Shown here piece by piece: positions 45,747-58,700 of a stretch of 64,000 nucleotides of DNA. Position numbers and translations under genes: made by a program. The DNA comes from Zygnema cylindricum (taxonomy: Eukaryota > Streptophyta > Zygnematophyceae > Zygnematales > Zygnemataceae), in contig JBBHKE010002077.1 of NCBI GenBank assembly GCA_037447655.1, positions 1 through 64,000 on the forward strand, written 5' to 3'. The notes under the pieces were generated by a model. The model was not told where the DNA came from. It saw nothing but the letters and a program-made list of their open reading frames with translations, and ran no database searches. Numbering within the stretch: the first letter of the stretch is position 1; every line of letters begins with the position of its first letter.

Positions 45747-46592
45747 TGTTTTGGAAAGCTTTAGTCCTATGTATGCCTCGCGTGTGAGGGAGAGAGAGTT
45801 TCACAACTTAGCATATGTTTGGTTGTAAGTTTGGTTCAGTTCAAACCACAATTGATGTTATAGTAGCTCGGTAGGAAGTACACCTAGTATACACTCCCAA
45901 GACACACGTCACTAGAAGAAAAGAGACACTCTAGAATATGCGTTTGTTGGTGCATAGATACACTTGAGGGAGAAATGGCACATGGAGATTTATCTACCGT
46001 GCCAAATCTGATATCTAGGCGGCGGACGGAGACCGACAAAAAATGCTAGTCCGTGTGGACCACATACATGACAAATGACGTGGCATACAGAATCCTACTC
46101 CTTTCTAAATATTTTGTTCAACAAATTTTTGTCTTTGTGTGGTTAGCTGATCAGTGTAAGATTCTTTTTGTATGACGTACCTTGTTCGGTTTTATTATAC
46201 TCGCCATATTAAATGTGTTAGGTAGTTATTGTACGGCTGGTATGTCTCCGTACATTCAGCAGCATAGGCTTTAGTGTATATGAGTAGGACTTGGACAATT
46301 TTGTAGGAATAGACATTTTGTAGTCAAAAACTGTACATGTTATTTTTGGCATTTTAATTTGTGAATATCTCACAAATCTGGGTTCAGAATAACTTGTAAT
46401 TTTTTCTGTCTTTTCATCTTGATAAAATCTACGTTGTGGTTGATATTTAGAGCTATTGTGTCTTTGATTTGTAATTCATCAACTTTTGAAGTTGCTATTT
46501 TTTAGACCAATTTTTGTGAAAGTTTCACGCTTAATTTCTTTCTCACTCGCATCCTCATCGTCTTCAGATCCAATAGTATTTTCAGAACAACA
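45747..46592 (+). mobile_element. Copia LTR, family 3
   Basis: 846 bp from TGTTTTGGAAAGCTTTAGTC to TCAGAACAACA. It is the most complete family-3 LTR here and the reference for fragments at 2108, 50629 and 59655. Bases 46545-46592 encode a serine-rich gag start, clearer in other copies. Confidence 0.75.
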
Positions 46593-46679
46593 AAGTTTTT
46601 TGTTGTAAACATAGTTGAGATTTTGTTTTTCCTACTTTTATGAGTGTAATAATTGTTGATTTTACAAAATTAGAGTCTT

Positions 46680-47615
46680 GGTAAATAGGTGTATGAGGGG
46701 AGGTTTTTTTGACTTAGAATATATTTTGTTCAGCGTCTTGTAATTTCCTGAAATAGAGTGACACCAGCAGAAGTATAATAGAGTGCAATGTACTTTATTG
46801 AAACACGCGTCATCACCACGTAACTCGTAAGTATTTTGGAAAATTCATGGACGAGTATTAACACGTCTCACATGCTGACAGATGGCATCGGACGATCTGA
46901 CGGAAAAAACGGAAAACGACTTTTTTTGAAATGGTCCTATACAGAGCAGCACAGCCACGGTTGATATGTTGGACAAGATTCATAAAGGGACCACAAGTGA
47001 CTTAGCTCGCAGATGTTTTTGCAACAGCCGGATGAACGCATCAGGGCATTGATGACTAGGCCAGTGGCAAGTATTCGTGCGGCCACTATTTGTGAATATC
47101 TGAGCAATGTTTGTTGTAGGGTAGTAAATTAGATTTTAGTGTGATTATGAGTATTTAGGTTCTAGTGGTATGTTGGTTTTGGGACATACCTCTCACGTAC
47201 ACTTGTGTCGCAGGTACAGTACTACTGTTCAAGGTGTTGCTATCTGATAGGAAAATTGAAGTAGATACTCATTGTGAGTATAAGACTCAAGACTTAGAAT
47301 ATTTTTTGTATCTTGACATCCAGACTGTGAAATCTGCAAACTGTTTTGGGGAAACTTTTGAGCATCATATCTTGGAGTGTCTGGGATCAATTCAGCTGAA
47401 ACTTTGGAATTTGTCAGTGTTTATGATATTGTATAATATGGTATAATATGGTGAAGTTTGGAATCTTGTGTCAGTTTTGAAAAGCTGGTGAAAACAATTG
47501 TTTGGAAAAATCTTGAGTTTTTTGGTAGGTTCCTTGATAACTTTTGTGAGAAAATCATGTCTACTTCCACTACAACTACTGCTGCTTCACCTACACCGGT
47601 GGTCGTAGAATAACA
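46680..47615 (+). mobile_element. Copia LTR, family 1, 5'-truncated
   Basis: From GTATGAGGGGAGGTTTTTTTGACTTAG-like sequence to GTAGAATAACA. It encodes M-S-T-S-T-T-T-T-A-A-S-P-T-P at 47557, with a stop where EQ should follow. It sits between two copies of the family-3 LTR end. Confidence 0.65.
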
Positions 47616-47880
47616 TCTGCGTTCAGAAATACTAGTAATTTTTTGTGTATGTTCATCTTGATAATATTTATGTTGTGGTAGCTATTTAGAGCTATTGTGT
47701 CTTTGGTTTGTAATTTATCAACTTTTGAAGTTGTTGTCTTTCAGACTAGTTTTTGTGAAAGTTTCAGGCTTGTTTTCATTTTGAAATGACTACACTTGCA
47801 TCCTCATCGTCATCAGTTCCAGTAGTCCTTTCAAAAAAACACAATTTTGTGTTGCAAACATAGGTTAGGGTTTTTTTTTA
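47616..47880 (+). mobile_element. Family-3 LTR end, second copy
   Basis: It repeats 46380-46650: TTCATCTTGATAA.AT, TTTAGAGCTATTGTGTCTTTG and ATCAACTTTTGAAGTTG. It encodes M-T-T-L-A-S-S-S-S-S-V-P-V-V at about 47787, the family-3 gag start. Confidence 0.65.
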
Positions 47881-48062
47881 ACTGTTTTTGTGAGCGTAAT
47901 AAAAAACATTGTCATTTACAAGAAATAATTGTTGGCACAAACACAAATTTGAGGTTCAAATATGGTTGGGAGTTTATTTCATAACACAACTTTGTGTTTG
48001 CGGTAAAAACAATGGTGGTAACAAACATTGCATATTTTTAGCGCTCACAAAAATAGTTAGAA
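47870..48062. repeat. Short inverted-repeat element
   Basis: TAACTGTTTTTGTGAGCG (about 47879-47896) is the inverted counterpart of CGCTCACAAAAATAGTTA (about 48041-48058), enclosing about 145 bp. Inner segments also pair loosely (ACAAACACAAATTTG and ACAACTTTGTGTTTG). This could be a small MITE or a retrotransposon fold-back. Confidence 0.55.
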
Positions 48063-48083
48063 TGAACTCTCAACCATGTTTAA

Positions 48084-48129
48084 ACTCTCTCTCTCTCTCT
48101 CTCTAATTCTCTCTCTCTCNNNNNNNNNN
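48084..48129. other. CT microsatellite ending in an assembly gap
   Basis: (CT)n from 48084 to 48119, then ten N at 48120-48129. The microsatellite probably caused the gap, and its true length is unknown. Confidence 0.95.
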
Positions 48130-48529
48130 TGTTATACGGATAACATACGCTTTGTATTTTATACTGGAATTCTGGGTATAACATAAGACTGGTTAATTAT
48201 GTAAGCCTGTTTTTTAACCTGGTTAATTTAGTAAGCCTGGTTTTTAAACATAAATGTGGTAGTCTAAACCTGCTAGCCTGCCAGCGACTAGTTTCATCGC
48301 TAGATTCTTCTACTGTACTTTTCGGGTATTGTGTTGAATGCTATTTCCGCGGCTGGTTTCCGGATGGTATTTTTGCGGATGAAAACTTGATACCAAACCA
48401 GGTGGTGTTTTGATTTGGGTTGGCTTGACCCGGCTGACAATCGGGACAATCCTGCATGTTAAAAACTTAGATGCGAATGCAATCAGAACCATAGTTCAAA
48501 AGTAGGCGTTTTTATGGTAGGCCTTTGGT
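48130..48529. other. No gene; short direct repeats
   Basis: A 37-bp phrase, TGGTTAATTATGTAAGCCTG..., is repeated at about 48190 and 48222. Nothing else recognisable. Confidence 0.5.
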
Positions 48530-48790
48530 CGGCGCCTTTATCGTAAGTTGTGTTATGGGCTTTTCATGTCATCTTCTTAGATCGCTACTTTGATCAGCGA
48601 CCGTCCGATCGTCCAAATCTGATGGTGTAAATACAAATTTTTGGTCCGAATGATTTAATTGGTCCAATTTTTTGTCCGAATGTATTAATTGGTCAGAATA
48701 CAATATGGGTCTTAAGGTCATATTTTATGTTTCGCATACAATAGGCATATTGTATGGGCCTACTTTCACCTCCTTTTGAACTATGGACCA
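48530..48790 (+). repeat. Dispersed repeat, copy 2
   Basis: Same order of blocks as 29975-30290, somewhat shorter, ending CCTCCTTTTGAACTATG. It is flanked by unrelated sequence on both sides, so it moved or duplicated as a unit. Bases 48791-49306 show no recognised feature. Confidence 0.7.
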
Positions 48791-49306
48791 AACCGAACGA
48801 TTAGGTTTGAAATCAGTATTGAGATCTCCAAGCCAAGGATAGACCGTTGGTTTTTGCCGAACTGTAGTTTTAAAACCGTTGAACCCTCCAAAGTCCTGAA
48901 CAACCCTAGAAACGCTAAACTTTTCCAAGGAAGTCCCGAATTGACGTGTCGTCAAATTTAGCGTACTTTTTGTACGTATTCCATGCATCAGTAAGATACT
49001 AGGATGTCTTTTACGTGCGTTTATTTTTGTAGTTCTATATTTTATGATAAGACCCGGCGCATATAGATGATTTCCATAGTTTTGATCTTTAGTTCGGCGT
49101 AGTTTGAGGCTTTATCGTCTAGGTTAGTTTGTTGTGTTTCGGTAGTTTGGTTTTGTTGTACTTGTTATTTTTCTTTCGTTTTAGGCTTTTCACGCATTTT
49201 TGTTATGTTTTAGTCCTTAACGATTTTGGTTCTTTAACCTTTGTTAGTCACCAATACTTTTTAGTGACAATCATGTTTTGTACTTTTATGGTATTACTTG
49301 TAATTA

Positions 49307-50203
49307 TGTGACCTCCATTGGTACACAGAATGTCGTGGTTATGTGAAGCCTCTAGGATAGTATTTGCACTTTTTACTTTGGCTTAGAATAAGTCCCACCT
49401 TGGGATGCAAAAACTCTAACCGACTACACTCTTGTGTAGCATGGACTCACCTGAGTCCGCAGCAAAAAGAATCACTAAAAGTTGGCCTAAAAATACAAGT
49501 GCTCTTTGGGGAAGAGGTTGAAACCCAAGAAATATTCTAAGTCCTAAACTATCTCTCTAAGCCTACTACTAGAGTACCCATCCAATCAAAAGAGTGTAAA
49601 GTACAAGAAGGTACAGGTACCGCTGTACTTCTTGACGGCCATAGTACGGCATGGCCGCTCCGCTGACGCGTGTTTGTTCCTGAACCGAAGTTGCTCCCTC
49701 CGCGATACCCGTTGTCCAATCATCTCTCGCCACGTGTCACACATATGCTCACCAAACCGCCAAAAACCACTCCTGAAATCTGGCTCCTCCGCGATCCGAC
49801 TATCGCGAACGACTTTCAATTTCGCCTGTTAAAATCCGATGTTGTTTTGTGCGGTACTTTATTTCGTGAGGTCTCGCACGTTTCATGTTCACTTTGTCCC
49901 GTAATATGTTAAATAAAGTATGCTGACGCGTTACATTATAAATATGTATCAAGCCCAAAAGGTATATCATTTCATCAGGACCAACGGGATAAGGTTGATG
50001 GCTACGCCATACGGGAGTCTATCCGGAGGTCACCGGGTGTCCCATTAGTGATTGTCTAAATTTTGCATGAAACTAAAACTTCTGCTGTGTCTCCTTGCCT
50101 GCATGGGGCAGCCATGGCTGCTTGCAAGTCTTTAGTGACTACGACAAGTATGAGGGTTGCTGGAAGACAAAAAAAGCAAGACTATAAAATACCTTTTTCA
50201 ACA
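49307..50203 (-). mobile_element. 3' LTR of copia element E, family 2
   Basis: 897 bp. In plus-strand reading it begins TGTGACCTCCATTGG and ends TTTTTCAACA, followed by CTCCCC (complement of the polypurine tract) and the pol end. It pairs with the 5' LTR at 54738-55722. Confidence 0.7.
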
Positions 50204-50628
50204 CTCCCCTTATTTTCTAGTCTAGCTTTTGCTTCAGCCCACATTTCTTCCTACAAAATATCTATTTTGGAGAAAGAACTGGTTTAGTCATCATATCTGT
50301 TACCATCTCTCCATCTGGTCTTTATTCCAAACTAATTATTTTATCCTCAACCTTTTCTCTAACAAGGCACAAATGAATATCCATATGCTTTGCTTTAAAG
50401 TGATGCTTAGGATTTGTTGCAACTGGAATCGCAGCTTGATCGTCACAAAATATCTTTTGCACTCCATTTTTCATATATCCCAATTCTTGAAGCAAAGATT
50501 TCACCCACATTAATTCTATCACAGCTCAACAACAGGCCATATACTCAACCTCCATGGTGGAATGAGCAATCACCTTTTGTTGCTTGCTGCTCCAGCAGCT
50601 AGCTCCATTCCCAACATATAACACATGT

Positions 50629-50828
50629 TGTTTTGGAAAGCTTTAGTCCTCTCTATGCCTCGAGTGTGAGGGAGAGAGAGTTTCACGACTTAGCATATGT
50701 TTGGTTGTAAGTTCGTTTCATTACACACCAGAATTGATGTTCCACTAGATCGGTAGGGAGTACACCTTTGTATACACTCCCGAAACACAAGTCACTACAA
50801 GAAAGAGGACACTCCAGAATATCCGATT
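50629..50828 (+). mobile_element. Family-3 LTR start lodged inside element E RNase H
   Basis: 200 bp starting TGTTTTGGAAAGCTTTAGTC and matching 45747-45945. It replaces about 190 bp of RNase H coding sequence, between codons for RPDIATAI and YVGNGASCWSS. The right junction shares CCGATTG with the LTR, a 6-7 base overlap. Confidence 0.75.
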
Positions 50829-52547
50829 GCTGTTGCTATGTCCGGTCTGGTACAATTCATAAAGTAGATTAATTCTCCTACAACACGTCAGTAAGGAATA
50901 GACTTCATAAACTGTCTTTCTTCTAGTCTCATCTGATCATCTATGATTATTGCTCCTCTTTCTACACTCCCATCACTTACTTTCTTCAAGTCCATGGGAG
51001 TGGTACAACTGTTTACCTTTTCCATCTGGAATTTCTCAAGCATATTTCCTATAGCTTTTTTCTAAGTAAGTCTGATTATTCTCTCCCCTCTATCTCTTTC
51101 CATTTGAATCCCCAAGATATATTTAGCTTCCTCTAAATCCTTTATGTCAAATCTGCTTCTAAGATATTTCTTTAACTTATTGATCTTTTCCATAGACTTA
51201 CTTAACCCGAGCAAATCATCCACATAAATTGCAATAAAAATTACACCATTCTCATCCTTAAACATATAAATAGAATGGTCAAAACTGATCCGAATATATC
51301 CCAGATAGGTGAGAAACTCATCTAGTTTCCTGTTCCATTATCTGGGAGCCTGCTTCAATCCATATAAGGACTTTATGAGCCTGTAGACTTTGCTCTCTTC
51401 TCCTTTCTCTATAAATCCCTCTGGTTGTCGTATGAAGATTTCTTCCTCTAGTTCACCATTGAGGAAAGCGGTCTTCATATCCATCTGGTGTATTTCAATG
51501 TTTTTCGCTGCTGCTAGACTAAAGAGAATCCTTACAGATGGGAACCGAACCACCGGAGCAAAGGTCTCCTCATAATCTATCCTTTTTTTTTGGGTGAACC
51601 CTTTTGCTACCAACCGAGCCTTATATATTTCAATGGTTTTATCTGGGTTCAGTTTCAATTTAAATACCCATTTTCACCCGATAGGTTTTCTGTCTGGAGC
51701 ACAGTCCACCAGCTCCCAAGTATTAGCTTCCACGATGGAAGCCATCTCATCATTTATGGCTTTGACCCATCGCTCTTTTTCCGGACTGTCCATTGCCTCC
51801 GAGTATGACTGAGGCTAATCTGGGTGAGATAGACTCGTTACTTTGTGAGCAGCGTGTTTTTCTTGTAGTCTTTTGCTGCTCCTCCGGCCTCCCTCAAAGT
51901 CTGAAGCTGGAATGGAGGGAAGTCTCGGGTTCCCGTTTAATGTCTCATCGGCTCCCCTATCCATGGAAGTCGGTATTGGCTCCTCTTCCTCTCTCTCCTC
52001 AGAGTGTGTAGAAATGTGAGGCGATTCCAGTATATCTCCCCTATCGCGGATCTCCTCTGAATCTGCAATCACGTTTTCACTTGTGTCCCTTCTGGAAGAT
52101 CTAAGTCTTCCTCACTCTCGCACTCAAAACTGATTCTGATTTTCTTAGTGTATTTAAAGGGATCAAATGACTTTCCTTCATCCATGACAACTAGATGTTT
52201 TACCAGAATGATATCTTGTTTAGCCAAGACATAGACTCTGTATCCTTAAACATCCTCATCATATCTCACAAAATTTCTCGGCTTACCTTTAGCATCTAGT
52301 TTCCATTTTTTCTTATCTGTGTCAAGCCTGTAAACTTGACTACTTTCAAGTGAGAATTATTCGATTTCCTTCCAACCCATCTCTCATAAGGTGTCATTCC
52401 TTTAACGCCGATGGTGAGGACTCTATTCTTAATGTAATTGGCACAGTTCATGGCTTCTGCCCAAAATCTTCTTCCTATTTTCTTATCTTCCAACATACTA
52501 CACACACTATCTCCCAAAGTCCGGTTCAACTTTTCAGCTACCTTATT

Positions 52548-52980
52548 TTGTTTTGGATTATTCGGTACAGTTTTCTGATGCTGAATTCCCTCATCTCTCA
52601 AGTATTCCTCAAACTGGTTAGAGGTGTACTCTCCCCGATTATCAGTGTTTATTCGCTAAATGGGGGTTGCGTGCAACTTCTCACTCCAAACTTGGTATTC
52701 TTTGAAGTGCTTTGGGGTTTCAGACTTTGTTTTTAGAAAGTATATTCTAGAATATCTAGGCCAATTGTTTTGGATTATTCGGTACAATTTTTTGATGCTG
52801 AACTCCCTCATCTCTCAAGTATTCCTCAAACTGGTTAGAGGTGTACTCTCCCCCATTATCAGTGTTTATTCGCTAAATGGGGGTTGCGTGCAACTTCTCA
52901 CTCCAAGCTTGGTATTCTTTGAAGTGCTTTGGGGTTTCAGACTTTGTTTTTAGAAAGTATACTCTAGAATATCTAGACCA
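52548..52980. repeat. 217-bp tandem duplication in element E integrase
   Basis: TTGTTTTGGATTATTCGGTA begins at 52548 and again at 52765. The copies run to the GAATATCTAG phrase and differ at only a few sites. The duplication adds a second copy of the DNE-region and EYQAWSEKLHATPI codons and destroys the frame. Confidence 0.9.
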
Positions 52981-54737
52981 ATCATCAGTAATTGTCAGCA
53001 TATACCTCTCCCCCCCAACCGAAGGTACTCTTGGTGGTCCCCAGAAATCTGTTTGGACCAGATGTTGTACTTTATCACCGATATACGTGGCAGTTTTGGG
53101 AAAGGGGAGTGTGTGAGCCTTAAATTGGGCACAACCACTACAATCATCCATCATTTCATTATCCCTAAACTGAATGCCTTCTACTACACCTAACTTCTTC
53201 ATTTCCCTCAGCCTATCAAAATGCACATGCCCCAACCGCTTATGCCAGATCATCAAGCTCGTGACACCACTATAGTAAGCACTCTTGTTTTCAATACTTA
53301 GGTTAAGTCTAAACATTCCTTGGCTACCCTTATCTACTCCCTTTCTAGTGAAGGTATCAAAATTCTTGTCATTTAATACAGTAGTAGACACAAGATTTTT
53401 ACTCAGCTGAGGAATGTAGAGCACATCTGAGAAGGTGAGTGTAGAAGTCTTAACCTCCACTAAAACTTTCAGATCTACCGAGCCCACTAGTTTTGTGGTA
53501 ACTACTCTCCCCTCCCCATACTATATTTCTACAGTAGGGATCTTTCTTAGCTTAGTGAAGAGGTGCTTATCACGGCACATATGCATGGATGCACCTAAAT
53601 CGATGATCCATCCTTCCTTTGAAGCTTCTCGAATGGCTCCTAGACCACACTTCTGTTTCCGAGGAATCTCCTTCTCCTCCAAATTCTCGTCAAGGAGAAG
53701 CTCCCCATCCTCCTCCTCAGAAGACTCGTCCTCCTTGGTCTCTCCTTTCACTCGTGTGACCGCAAGTGCCTTCTTCTTCCCTCTTGAGGAACCCCCTCCA
53801 CGGTTTTCTTGGAGCCTCAGCTCTGAAAGCTTGATGCAATCAGTTATGAAGTGTCGCGGCTTTTTGCAGAAATAGCAAAGACCCTTTGGAGGCCTCGGTT
53901 TTCAAGATTGATCCTCTTTGAAGCTGTTGTACGGCTTCTTAAGATCCTTCCTCCACCGGTCTGTTCCGGAAGCTAAAGCTTGAATGCTCTTTCCTCCTCT
54001 GCGGATCTCGATGGTGTTCTTTTCCACGAGTATCATTCGGACCACGGTGTTCCACTTCCAAGAACTATCATCCATTTCTTGCACTCGGTACACTATGTTT
54101 TCATACTCCTCAAACAAATTTATGATGAGTGTTAACTTTCATCTTCATTGTGCTTGTCCATGCGACACTCTCTATCTCCATATAAAGGCAAGAGAGATCA
54201 TTGTAGTAATCTAACATCTTCCCTCCTTTGTAAGTATAACTCCCCAACCTTTGCTCCACCATCGGGAGCTCCTAAATGGTACCAGCTCTATAGATCTCCA
54301 CTAAAGTCATCCACAACTCCTCGGCCTTGAAGATGTGAAGATGAGAGGTCGCCAAAGCTTGAGTGAGGTGCCTCATAATGAAATGCTTGGCATTCATGTT
54401 GGTGTACTCCCACATTTGAATATCGTTTTCCTCGGTCTTCAAGACCACCAATATGGGTGCCGTGACAATAGGAGTAAGAGGTGTCTCCTTTCCTTTCCCC
54501 TTTTGGGACACATTGTCGTCCCATCATCTGTCTTCTCCGTTGGAGCAGATGCTGCTGCAAAAAACCTCACTCCATCAAACCTTGGTGGGATCCCCTGAGA
54601 TGGACGTTTCACTCGTCCACTGACGATACCCCAGTATCGTTTTTCACACAATGCCGTGTCATCATAGCTTCCCAGTAAATGATTCCAGATCCATTGAAGA
54701 TGGGCACCCTAGAGGGTAGGCCCATAACTTGCAATTC

Positions 54738-55722
54738 TGTGTCCCCATTGGATCACTGAATTCAAGAAGCCTCTAGATAGCTTTTGGCTAACCCTCTTCC
54801 AATTTGGATCATTGTTACCTAAGCAAGCAAAGAGACAATCTGACTGCACCCATGTGCAGTTTGGACTCCCCTGAGTCCACGGCAAAAAGAATTACTAAAA
54901 ATGACCAACCAGGCAATTAAAAATTATCAAGTGGCAACGATGCCAATATTTATACAAGCTTGTTCAGAGAGAGGCGGCTACCTTCTCAATCCTCTAAGTC
55001 TTAAACCCCTCTCACAATCCCGATCTACTGACTCACAAACCAATCAGAAGACTATATAGTACAGAAAGGTACTACGGCCGAGGTACTTTTTGTACGGCTG
55101 GTGTACGATAACGCCATGGAGGGGACGTCTGTCTCCTTTGGACTTGTCCTCATGCTCCCGGAGATTCCCACTTCCAAATGATATCTTGCCACGTGTCAAC
55201 AGATCATGTCACATCCGAAAACCGCCAAGACGCCTATTCTGGGATCCCGGCGATGATGCGGGCCATCCGATCCAAACTGGCTTTTAATGTTCGCTGTCAA
55301 AGTAACAAATATCCGATATATTTGTTTCGTGCGCACTAAATCCCAACGAGTTCCTTAATTTGTTATTCCGTTAATCGGATTAATGATGTAGCTAATGTTT
55401 AAATGGCTATCAAACCCTACGTATCCTAACAGACTACTACGAAATACCGGTAAGAGCTGACGGCTACGCCTCGCTTTGCCGGTCAAAGGTTCGAGTACTG
55501 CTGGACTCAACCTTTTTGTTGAGAGTCACTTAGGTCACTCTTTAGTCCTGCCTATGGAGCTCAGGCAGTCATGGCTCCACCGCCCTCTCTCTCCTTCAGT
55601 GACTACAAGAAGTATGGGGGCTAGAGAGAGAAGGTGGAGGCAAGCTGCCTTTGCTTTTCATTTAGCTATTTTAACTAATTAAGACCTAGAAAATACCTCC
55701 CGTAAATCTAGTGATTTCAACA
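54738..55722 (-). mobile_element. 5' LTR of copia element E, family 2
   Basis: 985 bp. In plus-strand reading it begins TGTGTCCCCATTGG and ends GATTTCAACA at 55722. It is followed at once by a plus-strand gag body (AATAGAACAGGG...) that lacks its own LTR and primer site. The outer flanks of element E (AATTA and AATAG) are not a duplicated target. Confidence 0.7.
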
Positions 55723-58700
55723 AATAGAACAGGGTTCATTTATTGGGAAACCATGATAAGGGGTGTATTGTTTGAAAAACGGCTATGGGGCATTGTGAGT
55801 GGTTGTGTGCGTCAGTCATCCGTAAAAATTAGGAGTCCCACCAAGGTTTGGAGGATCTTGGTTCACAAGAGGATCTGCGAGGGCAGAGGAGGTAGAGGAT
55901 GTTGGAGAAAGTTTTGTGTTGGACACAACGAAGGAGAAGGGGAAAGAGAATTTCACAGCGATGGCTACTGGATCGGCTCCAATAGCAGATGTTCAGAAAA
56001 CTGAGGCGAATGATACAGAAATTTGGGATTTCAACAATACTCTAGCGAGACATTTTTTTCTCGAGCGTCTCACTGAAGAAATGGCTACACCTCATCTTCA
56101 TGTGGATAGGGCAAACGAGTTGTCGAAAGCTCTTGTCAATATTCACAAGAGTGGTTCGATTCTGCAACAGAAGTTAGCAGATTAGAAGGTAGAAGCATAT
56201 GTGTACAAATTGGGAAAAATGTTAGATTTTTGTAATGACTTGGCTGGGTTATTCATGGAGTCGGAGAGTGCAAGGAAAAGGGAGACCGAGAAAGAGAAGG
56301 TAAATACTTTGTTAATGAAACTTCCAGATGATTATGAAAACATTGTTAACAAGGTTCACGATTTGTCAGATCATCTTTGGATCTAGAACTCCGTTGTGGG
56401 GATGATTTTGGTTCAGGAGAGCACAATTGAGATTCATAGGGGAGGAAAGAGTGTTCAAGCATTGGCTGCTGGAACTAACTGGTGGGATAAGTATTCCAGG
56501 AAACATTATGGGAACTTTGGTGGAGGAGGAAGAGGGAATCATGACGGATCTGGACCAAGGGCTCCGAAGGGGCTTTGCCATTTATGTAAGAAGCCGGACA
56601 CTACATAGTGGAGTGCACTAAGTTGACGGAGTTGAGATTGAAGGAGGAGCAGATTGGAAAACTGGTTGCAAAAGAAGGCATTTGTGGCGACAAAAGTCAT
56701 GGGAGAGGACTGCGATGATGAATATGGAGAACTTCTCCTCAACAAGGAGTTGGAGGTGAAAGGTGAGCCGAAGATTCCAAGGAGGTAAAAGTGTGCTTTC
56801 GGTGGAGTGAAAGAAGCTCTTGAAGAAGGGTGGATCATTGATTCAGGAGCCTCTATGCATATGTGCAGAGAGAAACCATTGTTTACCAAAATGAGAAAGA
56901 TCCCTACTATAGAGATAGAGTATTGGGATGGGAGAATAGCGACCACTAATTTAGTGGGATCGGTAGATCCCAGAGTCTTAGTTGATGGTAAGACATCTAT
57001 AGTCACTTTCTCTAATGTACTTTTTATTCCAGAGTTGACCAAGAATCTTATCTCTACTTTGGTCTTAGATGATAACGGTTTTGAGACTAGTACTAAGAAT
57101 AAAGTCTTTGTTGCTATTTATGAGAATGAAGTGTACTTCATAGCTAAAAAAGGTAGCAAAAGAATGTTTAGGCTGAATTTGAGTAATAGAGTGACGGGAA
57201 TTTACTATGCTGGTGTAAGTGATTTGATGATGTGGCATAAAAGATTGGGACATGTGCATCTAAATAGATTGAAAAAAATGAAGAAAATGGTTGTAGTTGA
57301 GGGAATACATTTTGGAGATAATGAGACCTTGAATGATTGTAGTGGATGTGCTCAAGGTAAGACCCACAGATTGCCTTGCATTAAAATTGCAACATATAAC
57401 GGTGAAAAGGTCTTCGATTGGTTCATACTAACATATGGGGACCGACCAAAGTGCCATCAATTGGAGGGAAAAGATTTATGCTTACTACCACTGATGATTG
57501 GTTGAGATACTCTAGAGTATATTTCTTGAAAAAAAAATCTGAGGCTTTGACTTGTTTTAAAGAGTATAAAGTATGGAGTGAGAAGCTTCATGAGAAACCT
57601 ATAAAGAGAGTAAGGAGTGATAATGGGGAATTCACTTCTAATGAGTTTGAGGATTACTTGAAAGAGGAAGGGGTTCAACACCAAAAGACTGTCCCAAAGA
57701 ACCCATAACAAAACGGTGTTGCCGAGAGACTAAATCGGACATTAAGTGATACTGCCCGTAGTATGTTGACAGATAAAAATATAAGAAAAGTTTTTGGGCA
57801 GAAGCTATGAATTGTGTTAACCATCTCAAAAATAGAGTCCTTACCTCGGCGGTAAAAGGACAAACACCTTATGAAAGATGGACCGGGAAAAAACCTAATG
57901 TTTCACACTTAAAGGTGTTTGGAAGTCAAGTATTCAATCTAAACACAGAAAAATCTGATTGGAAGTTAGATACAAGGGGAAAGCTGGGATACTTACTTCG
58001 GTATGATGAAAATGTAAAGTGTTATAGAGTTTATAATCTTGGAAAAGAAGACATAATTATAGTAAAACACTTTGTAGTTATGGATGAAGGAAAGTCCATA
58101 GATCCCTTTAAGTACACTAAACCGGTCAGAATTAGAATTCAATCCAAAAATGAGTTACATTCAAATTCTTCTAACCGAACTTTGGTTCAGCCTGACCTTG
58201 CACAGGAAGAGAAAAAATTGACCGAGGGTGACCCTCTCTTGGAGTCACAACTTCCGGTTCAAACCGAGGAACAAAACGAGGAAAGACCGGAAATGGACGA
58301 TGAAAGTCCAGAGATGGACTCCAGAGAAAGGGGAGAAGTTGAAGTTGTTTGGAGAAACTCGAGATTAACCTCCATCCCAACGTCGGAATTTGAACGAGGA
58401 AGTAGAAGCAGCAAGAGACTTCAAGAGAGACAAGTGAAAAACAAGGTAACTAAACGGTCACATTTGAGCGAACCCCAGACTTGCTTGGAAGCAGTTAATA
58501 GTCCGGAACGTAGTAGATGGGTGACAGCTATTAATGATGAGATGGCTTCCATTATGGAAGCAAACACATGGGAATTGGCGGATTGTCCTCCGGATAGAAA
58601 GCCAATAGGATGCAAGTGGGTATTTAAGTTGAAGCACAATCCGGATAATACTATTGAGTGATATAAGGCCAGATTGGTGGCAAAGGGGTTCACACAGAAG

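Larger units (their letters stand above)
50204..54737 (-). pseudogene. Copia element E gag-pol, family 2
   Basis: From 54737 down: primer site variant GTTATGGGCC (54719-54728); gag (54651-54100) broken by frameshifts; knuckle CYFCKKPRHFITDC near 53890; protease with DLGAS instead of D(S/T)GA; pre-integrase and integrase (53487-52873) with MIWHKRLGHVHFDRL, CSGCAQFK and YMLTITDDWSRYSRVYF; a 217-bp tandem duplication; integrase end (52601-52296) NKVAEKLNRT; linker; RT (51658-51062) with TFAPVVRFPSVRILFS and intact YVDDLL; RNase H split at 50629-50828 by a reversed LTR fragment. Stops at several sites, including the W of QAPR-W-N, make it inactive. Confidence 0.85.

Noticed and set aside
55450-55525. 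Possible tRNA or SINE promoter (GGTCAAAGGTTCGAGTACTGC resembles a B box)
   Set aside because: No acceptor stem, anticodon arm or convincing A box at the right distance, and the corresponding part of the LTR at 49996 lacks the B-box words.
49307-55722. Element E as an intact insertion with a target duplication
   Set aside because: The flanking five bases (AATTA and AATAG) differ, and the right flank is a truncated gag of another copy, so a simple insertion is not supported.
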